From Gemmatimonadales bacterium (GTDB taxonomy: Bacteria > Gemmatimonadota > Gemmatimonadetes > Gemmatimonadales > GWC2-71-9), in the NCBI GenBank assembly GCA_019637315.1, contig JAHBVU010000008.1:124001-188000 (forward strand): a DNA stretch of 64,000 nt, in the 5' to 3' direction. The notes beneath the pieces were generated by a model. That model did no database searches. It saw only the letters and a list, made by a program, of their open reading frames with translations, and was not told where the DNA came from. Of the stretch, positions 8,512 to 17,546 are shown one piece after another. The first letter of the stretch is position 1. Every line of letters starts with the position of its first letter. A program made the position numbers and the translations under genes.

Positions 8512-9473
8512 GCCTGCGGCTTCGGGAGCTTCTGGTTCGTCACGGCAATCCGCTGCAGCTCGAATCGCTGACGGGGGAGGTTGGGCTCGACCGGACGCTC
8601 CAGGAAGCCGACATCTCGAGCCCGGGACTGGTGCTGGCCGGGTACACGGGTCGATTCGTACCCGAACGGCTCCATGTCCTGGGTGAGACGGAAATCAGCT
8701 ATCTCTCCTCGCTGCCCGACGACTTTCGGCGCGAGGTCCTGACCAAGTTCTTCAGTTACGACCTGCCCGGGGTCTTCATCACCAAGGGGCAAAGCCCGCC
8801 CGAGCCGATGATCACCGCAGCGCGCGACCGGGGCATTGCGGTGCTTCGAACCGCGCTCAAGACGGCCGAGTTCTACCGAGCGGCCAAACCGATCATCGAG
8901 GCGGCGTTTGCCCCGACCACCACGTTGCATGGCTCGCTGGCCGACGTCTACGGCGTCGGTCTCCTCTTTACCGGCCGGAGCGGCATCGGCAAGAGCGAGT
9001 GCGTCCTCGACCTGGTCGAGCGCGGCCACCGGCTGGTGGCTGATGACGTCGTGATTGCAACCTTGCGCGGCGCCGATGTGCTGATCGGGCGGGGCCACGA
9101 CCTTGCGGCGCATCACATGGAGATACGCGGAGTCGGCCTGATCGACATTCCCGCGCTGTTCGGGATCCGGGCGGTGCGACAGCAGAAGCGGATCGAGGTG
9201 ATCGTTCACCTCGAAGACTGGAACACCGCCGGCGAAGTCGATCGTACCGGACTCTCGCGGCTCGAGACGACGGTGCTGGGCATCAAGGTGCCCAAGGTCG
9301 TGGTGCCGCTCAATCCCGGTAAGAATCTCACGGTCATTTCGGAGGTCGTCGCGATGACGCATCTATTGCGACTGACCGGAGTCGATTCGGCCACGGCATT
9401 CAATGATCGCCTGATCAAGCGGATGAAAGAGCAACGCGGCTTGCGGGAGTATCTCCAAGAGGACTACGAATGA
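8508..9473 (+). CDS. hprK: HPr(Ser) kinase/phosphorylase
   Basis: The 321-residue enzyme phosphorylates and dephosphorylates HPr on serine. The N-terminal domain (1-130) is the non-catalytic HprK_N domain; the catalytic domain has the Walker A motif GRSGIGKS at about 156-163, followed by ECVLDLVERGHRLVADD, and the family signature MEIRGVGLIDIPALFG near 205. Its expected target, HPr with Ser46 intact, is encoded 2.2 kb downstream in the same operon. GTG start in a 4-bp overlap with hpf; ATGA overlap with the EIIA gene. Confidence 0.95.
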   Translation: MSLRLRELLVRHGNPLQLESLTGEVGLDRTLQEADISSPGLVLAGYTGRFVPERLHVLGETEISYLSSLPDDFRREVLTKFFSYDLPGVFITKGQSPPEPMITAARDRGIAVLRTALKTAEFYRAAKPIIEAAFAPTTTLHGSLADVYGVGLLFTGRSGIGKSECVLDLVERGHRLVADDVVIATLRGADVLIGRGHDLAAHHMEIRGVGLIDIPALFGIRAVRQQKRIEVIVHLEDWNTAGEVDRTGLSRLETTVLGIKVPKVVVPLNPGKNLTVISEVVAMTHLLRLTGVDSATAFNDRLIKRMKEQRGLREYLQEDYE

Positions 9474-9844
9474 GCGAGCTCTTGCGCGGCGCGGTCGTCT
9501 GCCACGGCGACCTCGCGGCGGCGCTGGTGGCGGCGGTGGAGTCGGTCAGCGGAGTTCGTGACGCGCTGGTACCGATCTCGAACGAGGGTTGCGACAAGGG
9601 GCTCCTCCAGCGGCGCGTCGCCGCCGCGCTGCCGCCCGGGCCTGGCATCCTCTTCGTCGATATGCCGGCCGGATCGTGTCTCCTCGCCGCACGTCGAGAA
9701 CTCGCCGGGCGCGAGGATGTCCGGGTTATTACCGGCGTCAATCTGGCCATGCTGGTCGAGTTCGTCTTTCGGCGCGATCTTCCGCTCGACGAAGCGGTGC
9801 GTCGGATCGTCGAGAGCGGCTCCCGTGCCGTCGGAGTCCGCTAG
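9470..9844 (+). CDS. PTS mannose-family EIIA component
   Basis: The 124-residue protein resembles the EIIA domain of the mannose/fructose/sorbose PTS family. The phosphorylatable histidine is His12 in GAVVCHGDLAAAL. The middle segment PGILFVDMPAGSCLLAAR and GVNLAMLVEFVF match the conserved strands of this fold. It would accept phosphate from HPr and pass it to EIIB encoded next. The family contains both transport and purely regulatory EIIA proteins, and a complete EIIBCD set downstream favours transport. Confidence 0.85.
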   Translation: MSELLRGAVVCHGDLAAALVAAVESVSGVRDALVPISNEGCDKGLLQRRVAAALPPGPGILFVDMPAGSCLLAARRELAGREDVRVITGVNLAMLVEFVFRRDLPLDEAVRRIVESGSRAVGVR

Positions 9845-10321
9845 GTGGGCATTGTCGTGGCGCGGATCGACGACCGGCTGGTCCACGGCCAGGTCGTGAT
9901 CGGGTGGGGCAGGCCCTACGAGATCGGCCGGATCGTGCTGGTCGACGCCGAGGTCGCGGCGAGTGACTTCGAGCAGGATCTCTATCGCATGGCCGTGCCC
10001 GAGGGCATCGCCGTCGAGTTTCTCGCGCCTGACGAGGCGCCGCTGCGGTTGACGGCATTGGCCACCGGCCCGGAGCGCGTCCTGGTGCTGACCGGAACCG
10101 TGGCAGCCATGGCCGATCTGGTGCGCGGCTTCGATGGGATTCGGGCCGTCAACGTCGGCGGGGTGCACGCCGGGCCGGGACGTCGTGAGTACCTCCGCTT
10201 CATTTATCTCACCGATGCCGAGCTGGCGGACCTCAAAGCCATCGCGGCGTCGGGCGTGGCGGTGTCGGCGCAGGATCTGCCGACCTCGCCCCCGGTCGAT
10301 GTCGGAGACCTTCGCGCGTGA
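9845..10321 (+). CDS. PTS mannose-family EIIB component
   Basis: The 158-residue protein carries the EIIB-Man signature RIDDRLVHGQVVIGW with active-site His14, and the later VNVGGVHAGPGRREYLRFIYL, equivalent to the conserved VNVGGM region. GTG start at 9845 directly abuts the EIIA stop with no overlap, the only junction from nusB to ptsI that is not a 4-bp overlap. It transfers phosphate from EIIA to the sugar carried by EIIC/EIID. Sugar specificity cannot be read. Confidence 0.9.
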   Translation: MGIVVARIDDRLVHGQVVIGWGRPYEIGRIVLVDAEVAASDFEQDLYRMAVPEGIAVEFLAPDEAPLRLTALATGPERVLVLTGTVAAMADLVRGFDGIRAVNVGGVHAGPGRREYLRFIYLTDAELADLKAIAASGVAVSAQDLPTSPPVDVGDLRA

Positions 10322-10983
10322 CGCTGGTGCTGCTCTGGCTCTGGGCCACGCTGGCGGGGCTCGATCTCGTGAGCGTGCTGCAGACACTGCTGTCGCGCCC
10401 GCTCATCGTCGGGGCGGCGGCCGGGGCGCTGGCAGGCGACGTCGAGGCAGGACTCCGAGTCGGGGCCCTGCTCGAGTTGTTTGCGCTGGATGTGGTGCCG
10501 GTGGGTAGCTCCCGCTATCCCGATTTCGGCGCGGCAACCGTCGCGGCCACGCTGATTGCGGCGGGCCACGACTGGCCCGTGGTGCTTGGCGTGGCGGCCG
10601 GAGCTGGCATCGTACTCGGCATTGCCGCGGGAACGACCCTGCCGATGACGCGACGGCTTTCCGCGGTAACGGTGCAGCGATTCAGCGACCGGCTCGGTCG
10701 CGGCGATGCCGCAGCGGTGGCGCGGGTACATTGGACCTGCCTGGGCTATGATGTCGGCCGGAGTGCTCTGGTCGGTGCAATCGCAGTGGGGATCGGCGCG
10801 CTGGTGGCCGCAACCCGCTGGTCGCCGCCCGCTGCGCTTGGCATGGCGCTCACCACGGTGGCCCTCGCCGGCGGCGCCTGGTCGGTGGCGCACGGCGCGG
10901 TGGCCAGCGCGCGCTCCGGACCCCGCTGGCGCTGGGTCGCGGCCGGCACGGCGGTCGGCGTGCTCGGAGCGAGCCTGCTGTGA
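10318..10983 (+). CDS. PTS mannose-family EIIC permease component
   Basis: The 221-residue membrane protein has several hydrophobic segments and the family region LQTLLSRPLIVGAAAGALAGDVEAGLRVGALLELFALD near its start, followed by PVGSSRYPDFGAA. These match EIIC-Man, where the motif lines the substrate path. It is slightly shorter than the usual 250-270 residues, mainly at the C-terminus. It starts with GTG in a GTGA overlap with EIIB and ends in a GTGA overlap with EIID. Forms the inner-membrane channel with EIID. Confidence 0.88.
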   Translation: MTLVLLWLWATLAGLDLVSVLQTLLSRPLIVGAAAGALAGDVEAGLRVGALLELFALDVVPVGSSRYPDFGAATVAATLIAAGHDWPVVLGVAAGAGIVLGIAAGTTLPMTRRLSAVTVQRFSDRLGRGDAAAVARVHWTCLGYDVGRSALVGAIAVGIGALVAATRWSPPAALGMALTTVALAGGAWSVAHGAVASARSGPRWRWVAAGTAVGVLGASLL

Positions 10984-11711
10984 AGCCGCTTGGACGGGTG
11001 GTTGCGCGGCTCCTGATTCTGCAGAGCTCATGGACCTACGAGCGGATGCAGGGCGTGGGCACCGGTTACGCCAGTCTGCCGCTGCTGGACGAGTTGCGCG
11101 CCGATCCCGAGCGTCACGCCGCGGCGGTGTCTCGTTCGACCGAGCTCTTCAACGCGCATCCGTACCTGGCGGGCATTGCCGTCGGTGCCGCCGCCCGCGC
11201 CGAGCTCGACGGCAAGCCGGGGACCACCGTGCAGCGGCTCAAGACCGCGCTGGCTGGTCCGCTCGGCGCGCTGGGCGACCAACTCTTCTGGATCGGGGTG
11301 GTGCCGGCCGCCATGGCCGTGCTGTTGCTGGCCGTGATGGCCTTCGGGGCCGGTGCGGTGGTGATCGGTGTCTTGGGCTACGCGCTGCTGCGCCTTTATG
11401 TCACCTATTGGGGCGTCAAGCTCGGCTACGGTGCCGGCGTGGACGTCGCGGCCGCTCTCAAACGGTCCCGGCTGGCTGAGCGGGTAGGGCAGGTGGGGCT
11501 GGCGGCGGGCTTCATGGTGGCTCTGGCGGTGCCATTGGTGATCCGCTGGCTGTTGGTGCCCGAGACCGCAGGGCCCGGCGTGGCGGCGGCGAGCGTCGGC
11601 GCGGTCGGGGGCACGGTTGCAGCGCTGGTCCGGGTTCGGGTGCCGAGCGCCCGACAGATTACCCTGGCAACGATGGCTGTCGTCCTTCTCTGGTACTGGA
11701 GTGTTCTGTGA
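10980..11711 (+). CDS. PTS mannose-family EIID permease component
   Basis: The 243-residue protein matches EIID-Man: WTYERMQGVGTGYASLPLLDEL at residues about 19-40 and the FNAHPYLAGIAVGAA motif near 57. The second half contains three or four membrane helices (ALGDQLFWIGVVPAAMAVLLLAV and later segments) and ends in the membrane at about residue 240. Pairs with EIIC to translocate the sugar. Slightly shorter than typical EIID proteins of about 270-280 residues. GTG start overlaps EIIC, and its stop overlaps the HPr gene. Confidence 0.9.
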   Translation: MKPLGRVVARLLILQSSWTYERMQGVGTGYASLPLLDELRADPERHAAAVSRSTELFNAHPYLAGIAVGAAARAELDGKPGTTVQRLKTALAGPLGALGDQLFWIGVVPAAMAVLLLAVMAFGAGAVVIGVLGYALLRLYVTYWGVKLGYGAGVDVAAALKRSRLAERVGQVGLAAGFMVALAVPLVIRWLLVPETAGPGVAAASVGAVGGTVAALVRVRVPSARQITLATMAVVLLWYWSVL

Positions 11712-11971
11712 CCGAACGCACCGCGACGATCGTCAATCCGCTTGGCCTGCACGCCCGTCCGGCTGCGCAGCTGGTCAAGCTGGCCGCCGGCTTTGCCTGC
11801 AGCATCGAGCTCGAGAAAGACGGGCAGGCCACTAACGGCAAGAGCATCATGGGCGTGATGATGCTTGCGGCGGAGCAGGGCAGCGCCCTGGTGATCCGCA
11901 CCGACGGCGTCGATGAGTCGGCCGCGATGGACGCGCTGGTGGCGCTGATTGCCTCCGGGTTCGGCGAATGA
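11708..11971 (+). CDS. ptsH: Phosphocarrier protein HPr
   Basis: The 87-residue protein keeps both phosphorylation sites: His15 in NPLGLHARPAAQLVKLA, phosphorylated by Enzyme I, and Ser46 in NGKSIMGVMMLAA, the target of HprK. The presence of both in one operon with hprK indicates a functional regulatory loop rather than a relic. It starts with GTG within a GTGA overlap with EIID and overlaps ptsI by ATGA. Confidence 0.96.
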   Translation: MTERTATIVNPLGLHARPAAQLVKLAAGFACSIELEKDGQATNGKSIMGVMMLAAEQGSALVIRTDGVDESAAMDALVALIASGFGE

Positions 11972-13731
11972 GCGAAGCACGGACTCTGCGCGCGGTCGGC
12001 GTGTCGCCCGGAATCGCCTATGGGCCGGCGGCGGTGCTTGAGCGCAGGTTCCCGGATGTGCCTGATCGTTCGGTCACACCCGAGGAGGTCGATCAGGAAG
12101 TCGAACGTCTCCGCCTGGCAGTCGAGGCCGTGGTCCAGCACCTCGACCATCTCCGCGAGCGGGTGCTGCATTCCGCCGGACTCGAAGAGTCTCAGATATT
12201 CGAGGCTCAGATCCTGATGGCCCAGGATCCGGATTTTCTGGCGTCCGTCGAGCATTTGATTCGCAAGAACAAGCTGAGCGCGGAGACAGCCTATGAGTTC
12301 AAGGCACTCGAACTGCGCGTGGCCTTTGCGGAAGCCGCCAATCTGCGGATGCGCGAACGCCTGACCGACCTGACCGCGGTTCAGATCCATACGCTGCGAC
12401 ATTTGATGGGGCGTCCCGACGACGAACTCGCCGCGGTGCGCAGGCAGGAGCATGTCATTATCGTGGCCCGAGAACTGTCACCCGGACTCACGGTCCAGCT
12501 CGATCGTGACCAGTTGCTGGGTCTCGTCAGCGAAGAGGGAACCCGGACGTCTCACGCGGCGATCCTGGCGCATTCGCTCGGTATCCCGGCCGTGATGGGC
12601 GCCTCAGGGGCGCTGGCCCGGATTCAGGCCGATACCATGGTCCTGATCGACGGTTACACCGGTACCGTGGTGATCGATCCGACGCCCGATGAGCTCGAGT
12701 TCGCGCGGGCGCGGGCCAACCGGCGCCTCAAGCTCGGCCTGGCGCTCGAAGGCGCCGCGAGCCAGCCGGCCGTCACGCCGGATGGGGTCGAGGTCACCTT
12801 GATGGGCAACGTCGACCTGCCGGAGGAAATCGACGTGGCAGTCCGGCACGGCGCCCAGGGCGTCGGTCTGCTGCGCACCGAGTTGCTGGTGGCCGGGCGG
12901 GCCCATGTGCCGACCGAGCTGGAACAGCTCGAGTACTTTCGCCGAGTCTGTGCTGCCTTTCCGAATCACCCGGTGGTGATTCGCACCTACGACCTCGGCG
13001 GCGACAAGTTCCCGGCTGCCTTCGAGACTCACGCCGAGGCGAATCCGTTCCTGGGTTGGCGCTCGATCCGGGTCTGTCTCGATCGGCCGGAGATCTTTCG
13101 GCCCCAGCTGCGCGCGTTGCTGCGGATTGCGGCGGAGCGGCAGGTCAAGGTCATGCTGCCCCTGGTAACTCGGGTCGACGAGGTCTTGGCCACGCGCGAC
13201 CTGGTACACCAGGAGGCGGCGCAGCTGGCGTCGACCGGTGTTCGTGCCTCGGACTCGCTCGAACTCGGTGTCATGATCGAGACCCCCGCCGCGGTCGTGA
13301 TTGCCGACCGGCTGGCGGCCGTGTCGCAGTTCTTCAGTGTCGGCACCAACGACCTGACCCAGTATACCCTGGCGGTCGATCGCGGAAGTGCGCACCTGGC
13401 GTCTCGTTTCACCCCGCTCGATCCGGCCGTGCTGCGCCAGCTCGAGGCCGTGCGCGTCGCGGCCCAGAACGCCTCCATTCCGGTCAGCATCTGCGGCGAA
13501 ATGGCCTCGGATCCGCTCAGCGCGGTTCTGCTGGTCGGTATGGGGTTTACCATCCTGAGCGTGGCGCCGCCAACCCTGCCGCTGGTCAAATGGATGGTTC
13601 GCAACGTCCCCGCGTCGGTCAGTCAGGAGGCAGCACGCCAGGCCCTCCTTGCCCCCGATGTCGCGAGCATCACGCGCATCCTGCAACAAGCCGTGCAAGG
13701 CTATGTCGACCAACGACTTCTAGCCCCCTGA
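11968..13731 (+). CDS. ptsI: Phosphoenolpyruvate-protein phosphotransferase (Enzyme I)
   Basis: The 587-residue protein starts the phosphate relay from PEP to HPr. The phosphohistidine is His196 in GTRTSHAAILAHSLGIPAVMG-like context; the PEP-binding TIM barrel shows GVGLLRTELL, NPFLGWRSIR, MIETPAAV, SVGTNDLTQYTLAVDR and the catalytic CGEMASDP with Cys509. All catalytic residues expected for EI are visible and length is normal (about 570-590). It is the last gene of the operon; 81 bp of noncoding DNA separates it from metK. Confidence 0.96.
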   Translation: MSEARTLRAVGVSPGIAYGPAAVLERRFPDVPDRSVTPEEVDQEVERLRLAVEAVVQHLDHLRERVLHSAGLEESQIFEAQILMAQDPDFLASVEHLIRKNKLSAETAYEFKALELRVAFAEAANLRMRERLTDLTAVQIHTLRHLMGRPDDELAAVRRQEHVIIVARELSPGLTVQLDRDQLLGLVSEEGTRTSHAAILAHSLGIPAVMGASGALARIQADTMVLIDGYTGTVVIDPTPDELEFARARANRRLKLGLALEGAASQPAVTPDGVEVTLMGNVDLPEEIDVAVRHGAQGVGLLRTELLVAGRAHVPTELEQLEYFRRVCAAFPNHPVVIRTYDLGGDKFPAAFETHAEANPFLGWRSIRVCLDRPEIFRPQLRALLRIAAERQVKVMLPLVTRVDEVLATRDLVHQEAAQLASTGVRASDSLELGVMIETPAAVVIADRLAAVSQFFSVGTNDLTQYTLAVDRGSAHLASRFTPLDPAVLRQLEAVRVAAQNASIPVSICGEMASDPLSAVLLVGMGFTILSVAPPTLPLVKWMVRNVPASVSQEAARQALLAPDVASITRILQQAVQGYVDQRLLAP

Positions 13732-13812
13732 TTCGGTTGCCGCCCGGTCGCGGGGCGACTAGGTTTCCGCCCGAGTTTGCAGCCTCATTTTTTTATCACT
13801 TTTCCCGGATCG

Positions 13813-15045
13813 ATGCCCATGGCTCGCGCGCCGCGCCACGTCTTCACTTCCGAATCGGTCACCGAAGGCCATCCCGACAAGGTGGCCGATCAGATTTCCG
13901 ACGCCGTCCTGGATGCCATCCTCGTCAAGGATCCGGTTGCGCGGGTGGCGTGTGAGACGCTGGTCACGACCGGGATGGCCGTTGTGGCCGGCGAGATTTC
14001 GACGACGACCTACGTTCACATTCCCGACATCGTTCGCGATACCATCGCTTCGATCGGCTACACCGACGCCTCGTTCGGCTTCGACAGCCGCACCTGCGCC
14101 GTGTTGTCGTCGATCGATCGGCAGTCGCCCGACATTGCGATGGGCGTCGACGTCAAGAAGGATCGGGAGCAGGGCGCGGGCGACCAGGGCATGATGTTCG
14201 GCTATGCCACTCGCGAAACTCGCGAGCGGATGCCACTGCCGATCATTCTGTCGCACCGCATTGCGGAGCGGCTGGCTGCCGTGCGCAAAGGCCTCCATGG
14301 CCTGGAGCAGATCGACTGGCTCCGGCCCGACGGCAAGAGCCAAGTGTCGGTCGAGTACGAGGGCGATCGTCCGGTCGCGGTCAAAACCGTGGTCGTCTCG
14401 ACCCAGCACGCCGAGCGGGTGGGCAACCGTCAGCTTTCCCACAACACCATTCGCGACACCGTGATCAGTGAAGTGATTCGTCCGGTGCTGGAGAAGGCCG
14501 GCTTCGAGTCGCGGGGCATCAAGTTCCTGATCAATCCGACGGGTCGTTTCGTGATCGGCGGACCGCACGGTGATGCCGGTTTGACTGGTCGGAAGATCAT
14601 CGTCGATACCTACGGCGGCATGGCCCGCCACGGGGGCGGGGCTTTCAGCGGCAAGGATCCCTCGAAGGTCGACCGTTCGGCCGCCTATGCGGTGCGCTGG
14701 GTGGCGAAGAACATCGTCGAAGCCAAGCTGGCGGCGCGTTGTGAAGTGCAGGTGGCCTACGCCATCGGGGTGGCGCAGCCGGTTTCGGTCATGGTCAACA
14801 CCTTCGGCACCGGCGAGCTGCCCGATGCCAGGCTCGAGCGGATCGTCAGCGAGGTGTTCGACCTGACGCCGGCCGGGATTACCGCGGCGCTCAAGCTCCG
14901 CCGGCCGATTTACCGCCCCACGGCGGCCTACGGTCATTTCGGCCGCCGGCCTGTGTCGGCCAAGGTCGGCGGCAAGCAAGTCACCCTGTTTCCCTGGGAA
15001 GAGACGAGCAAAGTCCGGGATCTCTTGACCGCTGCCAAGAGGTAG
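13813..15045 (+). CDS. metK: S-adenosylmethionine synthetase
   Basis: The enzyme makes SAM from methionine and ATP. Diagnostic motifs are [24 protein letters not shown] at the N-terminus, [12 protein letters not shown], the [18 protein letters not shown]-like loop (here [12 protein letters not shown]), and [23 protein letters not shown] 13813 gives 410 residues; ATG 13819 is equally possible and is better spaced from the weak CGGA at 13806. The frame is also open upstream to a TTG at 13777, but those residues are not part of the family. No SAM riboswitch was recognised in the short leader. Confidence 0.95.
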   Translation: MPMARAPRHVFTSESVTEGHPDKVADQISDAVLDAILVKDPVARVACETLVTTGMAVVAGEISTTTYVHIPDIVRDTIASIGYTDASFGFDSRTCAVLSSIDRQSPDIAMGVDVKKDREQGAGDQGMMFGYATRETRERMPLPIILSHRIAERLAAVRKGLHGLEQIDWLRPDGKSQVSVEYEGDRPVAVKTVVVSTQHAERVGNRQLSHNTIRDTVISEVIRPVLEKAGFESRGIKFLINPTGRFVIGGPHGDAGLTGRKIIVDTYGGMARHGGGAFSGKDPSKVDRSAAYAVRWVAKNIVEAKLAARCEVQVAYAIGVAQPVSVMVNTFGTGELPDARLERIVSEVFDLTPAGITAALKLRRPIYRPTAAYGHFGRRPVSAKVGGKQVTLFPWEETSKVRDLLTAAKR

Positions 15046-15059
15046 GCCACCCTTCCGGC

Positions 15060-15557
15060 ATGGTTCGGATGACGGTGGCCCATCTTGGCGTCGAGCGGAG
15101 CACCAACACCCCGGTGGTGGTGCTGCATGAGGTTGGCGGCAGCCGCAGTCTTCAGATCTGGATCGGTGCCTCGGAAGCCAACGCCATTGCCGTGGAACTC
15201 CGGGGCGAGCATCCGTCCCGCCCGATGACGCACGACTTGCTCAAACAATTGTTGCGGGGGCTCGGTGGCGAGTTGCGCCGGGTCTCGGTAACGGCCCTCC
15301 GTGACAACACCTACTACGCCGAGCTGCTGGTGGCACGTGGCGATCACTTGTTCGTGATCGATGCCCGACCCTCGGACAGCATTGCGCTGGCGCTTCGCTT
15401 CGACGCGCCGATTTTCGTCAGTGAGGATCTGCTGCGGGACGAGGGCGATGGCGGCCCGTCCGGCCCGGCCGCCGACGACCCCACGGCAGGCGCCGAGGCG
15501 CTCAAGCGGTTTCTCTCGAAGCTCGACCCGGAAGATCTGGGACGGTTCCAGCCATGA
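15060..15557 (+). CDS. Bifunctional nuclease family protein (DUF151)
   Basis: The 165-residue protein matches the DUF151/BFN family: NTPVVVLHEVGGSRSLQIWIGASEANAIAVELRG, RPMTHDLLKQLL and the acidic-site motif RPSDSIALALRFDAPIFVSEDLL near residue 103. Members have been reported to have DNase/RNase activity, but the cellular role is unclear in bacteria. It lies 14 bp after metK and overlaps the following gene by ATGA. The last 30 residues form an acidic, Pro/Gly-rich and then helical tail. Confidence 0.85.
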   Translation: MVRMTVAHLGVERSTNTPVVVLHEVGGSRSLQIWIGASEANAIAVELRGEHPSRPMTHDLLKQLLRGLGGELRRVSVTALRDNTYYAELLVARGDHLFVIDARPSDSIALALRFDAPIFVSEDLLRDEGDGGPSGPAADDPTAGAEALKRFLSKLDPEDLGRFQP

Positions 15558-16669
15558 CCGTCCGCTGGGCCCTCGCACTGCTGGCGGTGGGGGCGCTGCC
15601 CCTCGCTGCCCAGCGACCGACTCGCGCCGAGGGCACGGTCATTCGTCCGCAGCTGGCTGACACGACGCCGGTCGGCGGGGTGCGCGTGGTGCTGCATCAG
15701 GTCGGCCGCGCCACTCAGGGGCCGCTCGACACCGTGCAGACCGATCGGCGTGGTCGTTTTGCCTTCCGGTTCCCGGCCGATTCCACGGCCAACTACCTGG
15801 TGAGCGTCCGCTACGCCGGAATCGAGTACTTCTCCACGCCGCTCGCGACCAATCCCGCACGGCCGGACACGATGGTGCAGCTCTTCGTGTTCGACACGGC
15901 CTCGACCACGACCATCTCCGCGCGCAGCCGCACCCTGGTCGTGGGTGCGGCTGACGCGATCGGTGCGCGTACGGTGGTCGACTGGCTGGTCATCGATAAT
16001 CGGGGCGTCACAACCCGGGTCGGAGCCGATTCGCTGGCGCCGACCTGGGCGGCGCCGTTGCCCGCCGGCGTGCGGAACCAGCAGGTGGGCGGCGGGGCGC
16101 TGTCGCAGCTCTCGCCCGACGCCGTCGAGTTCCGCGACGACAGCGTGTTCGTCTTTGCGCCGCTGTCGCCTGGTGAAAAGGAGCTGCTGCTCCAGTATGA
16201 AGTGCCGGCCGGGCAGCGACGCCTCGAGCTGGCGACGGTCGGGATCGACTCGGTCGACGTCTTCGTCGAAGAGGAAACGGTCCGAGTCGAAGGTGGGCGT
16301 TGGATCCAGGGACCGCCCCAGATGTTCGAGGGCCGCTCCTTCCGTCGCTTTGTTGCGCCAGGTGGCGAGGTTGGCCTCGCATTGGTGTTTCCCAGAACCT
16401 CGTTTGGTATAGCGGTGCTGCCCGTGGCCGTCGCGGGCACCGCTTTGGGCCTGCTGCTGCTCAGCTGGGTCGTGCTGAGGCGGCAGCGCCCAGAGACCCG
16501 GCGTTCGACGCCTTCGTCGGTCGAGCTCGCCGACCGGATCGCGGCGCTCGATCGAACTCTGGAAGAGCCGGGAACGTTGCCGGAGTTGCGCTCGCAACTC
16601 GAGCGCGACCGGGGTGCCCTGGCGGAGCAGCTTCGTGCGGCCCTCGCGTCGCGTCCTCGGCGAACCTGA
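15554..16669 (+). CDS. Exported single-pass membrane protein with a carboxypeptidase-regulatory-like domain
   Basis: The 371-residue protein starts with a signal peptide (VRWALALLAVGALPLAAQ). Residues about 25-110 look like a carboxypeptidase-regulatory/Ig-like beta-sandwich (TPVGGVRVVLHQV, DRRGRFAFRFPADSTANYLVSV). A second beta-rich region follows to about 275. One transmembrane helix lies near residues 283-308, followed by a basic stop-transfer RRQRPETRR and a short predicted coiled coil (ADRIAALDRTLEE through RAAL). Function is unknown. It lies between the DUF151 gene and btuF, whose start is inside its 3' end. Confidence 0.7.
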   Translation: MTVRWALALLAVGALPLAAQRPTRAEGTVIRPQLADTTPVGGVRVVLHQVGRATQGPLDTVQTDRRGRFAFRFPADSTANYLVSVRYAGIEYFSTPLATNPARPDTMVQLFVFDTASTTTISARSRTLVVGAADAIGARTVVDWLVIDNRGVTTRVGADSLAPTWAAPLPAGVRNQQVGGGALSQLSPDAVEFRDDSVFVFAPLSPGEKELLLQYEVPAGQRRLELATVGIDSVDVFVEEETVRVEGGRWIQGPPQMFEGRSFRRFVAPGGEVGLALVFPRTSFGIAVLPVAVAGTALGLLLLSWVVLRRQRPETRRSTPSSVELADRIAALDRTLEEPGTLPELRSQLERDRGALAEQLRAALASRPRRT

Positions 16670-17546
16670 TCGCCGGGTTCGATCCCTGCAGGCCGCGCTG
16701 CTGGCTGCGTGGCTGGTCGGGTGCGCGCCGAGCCGCGACGCGGTACCTGCCATCACCCTCACCGATGATAGTGGGCACACCACGACGCTGGCCGCACCGG
16801 CCAGCCGCGTGGTCTCTCTGGTTCCCGCCGCCACGGAGTTGGTCTACGCGCTCGGCGCCGGCAGCACACTGGTGGGAAGAACCCGCTGGTGTGATTACCC
16901 CGCGGAAGCTCTCGAGGTGCCGTCGGTCGGCGATGGAATCATGCCGAACGTCGAAGCGGTGGTCGGCCAGCGCCCCGACCTCGTGCTGGCCTACCGTTCC
17001 CCCGGCAACGTCTCCGCCGTGACCAGACTGCGCGGGCTGGGCATTCCTGTGCTGGAAATCGCCATCGATCAGCTCAGTGACTTCGAACGCGATGCCCGGC
17101 TGCTCGCCGCCGCGCTCGGTCGGTCGGCAGCCGGTGACAGCCTGGTCGAGCAGACCCGCGCGGATCTCGAGGCCGCCTCCGCCGTGCGCGCTAAGCCACC
17201 GACCGTGCTGATCGTCAGCTGGAGCGACCCGCCCATCGTGATCGGGGCGGGGAGCTTCCTCAACGAAATTCTCCACCGTGCCGGCGCGGTCAACCTGTAC
17301 GGCGACAGCGATCGTCCCTCGTTTGTCGTCTCGATCGAATCAGTCGTCGATCGCGATCCGGATTGGATCCTCGTCGTCGGTGACAGCGAGCCTGCATTCC
17401 TGGGCAAGCCGGAATGGCAGGTCGTACCCGCGGTTCGGGAACGACGCCTGCTGCGGGTTTCGGGGTCGATGTTCAGCCGGCCGAGTCCGCGGATCGGGCA
17501 GGCGGTCCGACAGTTGCGCAGCGCGCTCGAGACCGCCGGTCGATGA
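16614..17546 (+). CDS. btuF: ABC transporter substrate-binding lipoprotein, probable vitamin B12 binder
   Basis: Starts at GTG 16614 or GTG 16635, overlapping the previous gene by 35-56 bp. The N-terminus ends in the lipobox LVGC (Cys37 from the first start), so it is a lipoprotein. The mature part matches cobalamin-binding BtuF proteins: RVVSLVPAATELVYALGAG, the CDYP motif in RTRWCDYPAEALEVPSVG, and NVEAVVGQRPDLVLA. Other members of this fold bind iron chelates; the CDYP element and following btuCD genes favour B12. It would deliver cobalamin to BtuCD in the inner membrane. Confidence 0.8.
   Translation: MPWRSSFVRPSRRVLGEPDRRVRSLQAALLAAWLVGCAPSRDAVPAITLTDDSGHTTTLAAPASRVVSLVPAATELVYALGAGSTLVGRTRWCDYPAEALEVPSVGDGIMPNVEAVVGQRPDLVLAYRSPGNVSAVTRLRGLGIPVLEIAIDQLSDFERDARLLAAALGRSAAGDSLVEQTRADLEAASAVRAKPPTVLIVSWSDPPIVIGAGSFLNEILHRAGAVNLYGDSDRPSFVVSIESVVDRDPDWILVVGDSEPAFLGKPEWQVVPAVRERRLLRVSGSMFSRPSPRIGQAVRQLRSALETAGR

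Noticed and set aside
13732-13812. SAM riboswitch before metK
   Set aside because: The gap is only 81 bp and lacks the conserved multi-helix core.
16500-16700. Cobalamin riboswitch before btuF
   Set aside because: btuF starts inside the preceding gene; there is no leader, and no B12-box-like element was recognised.
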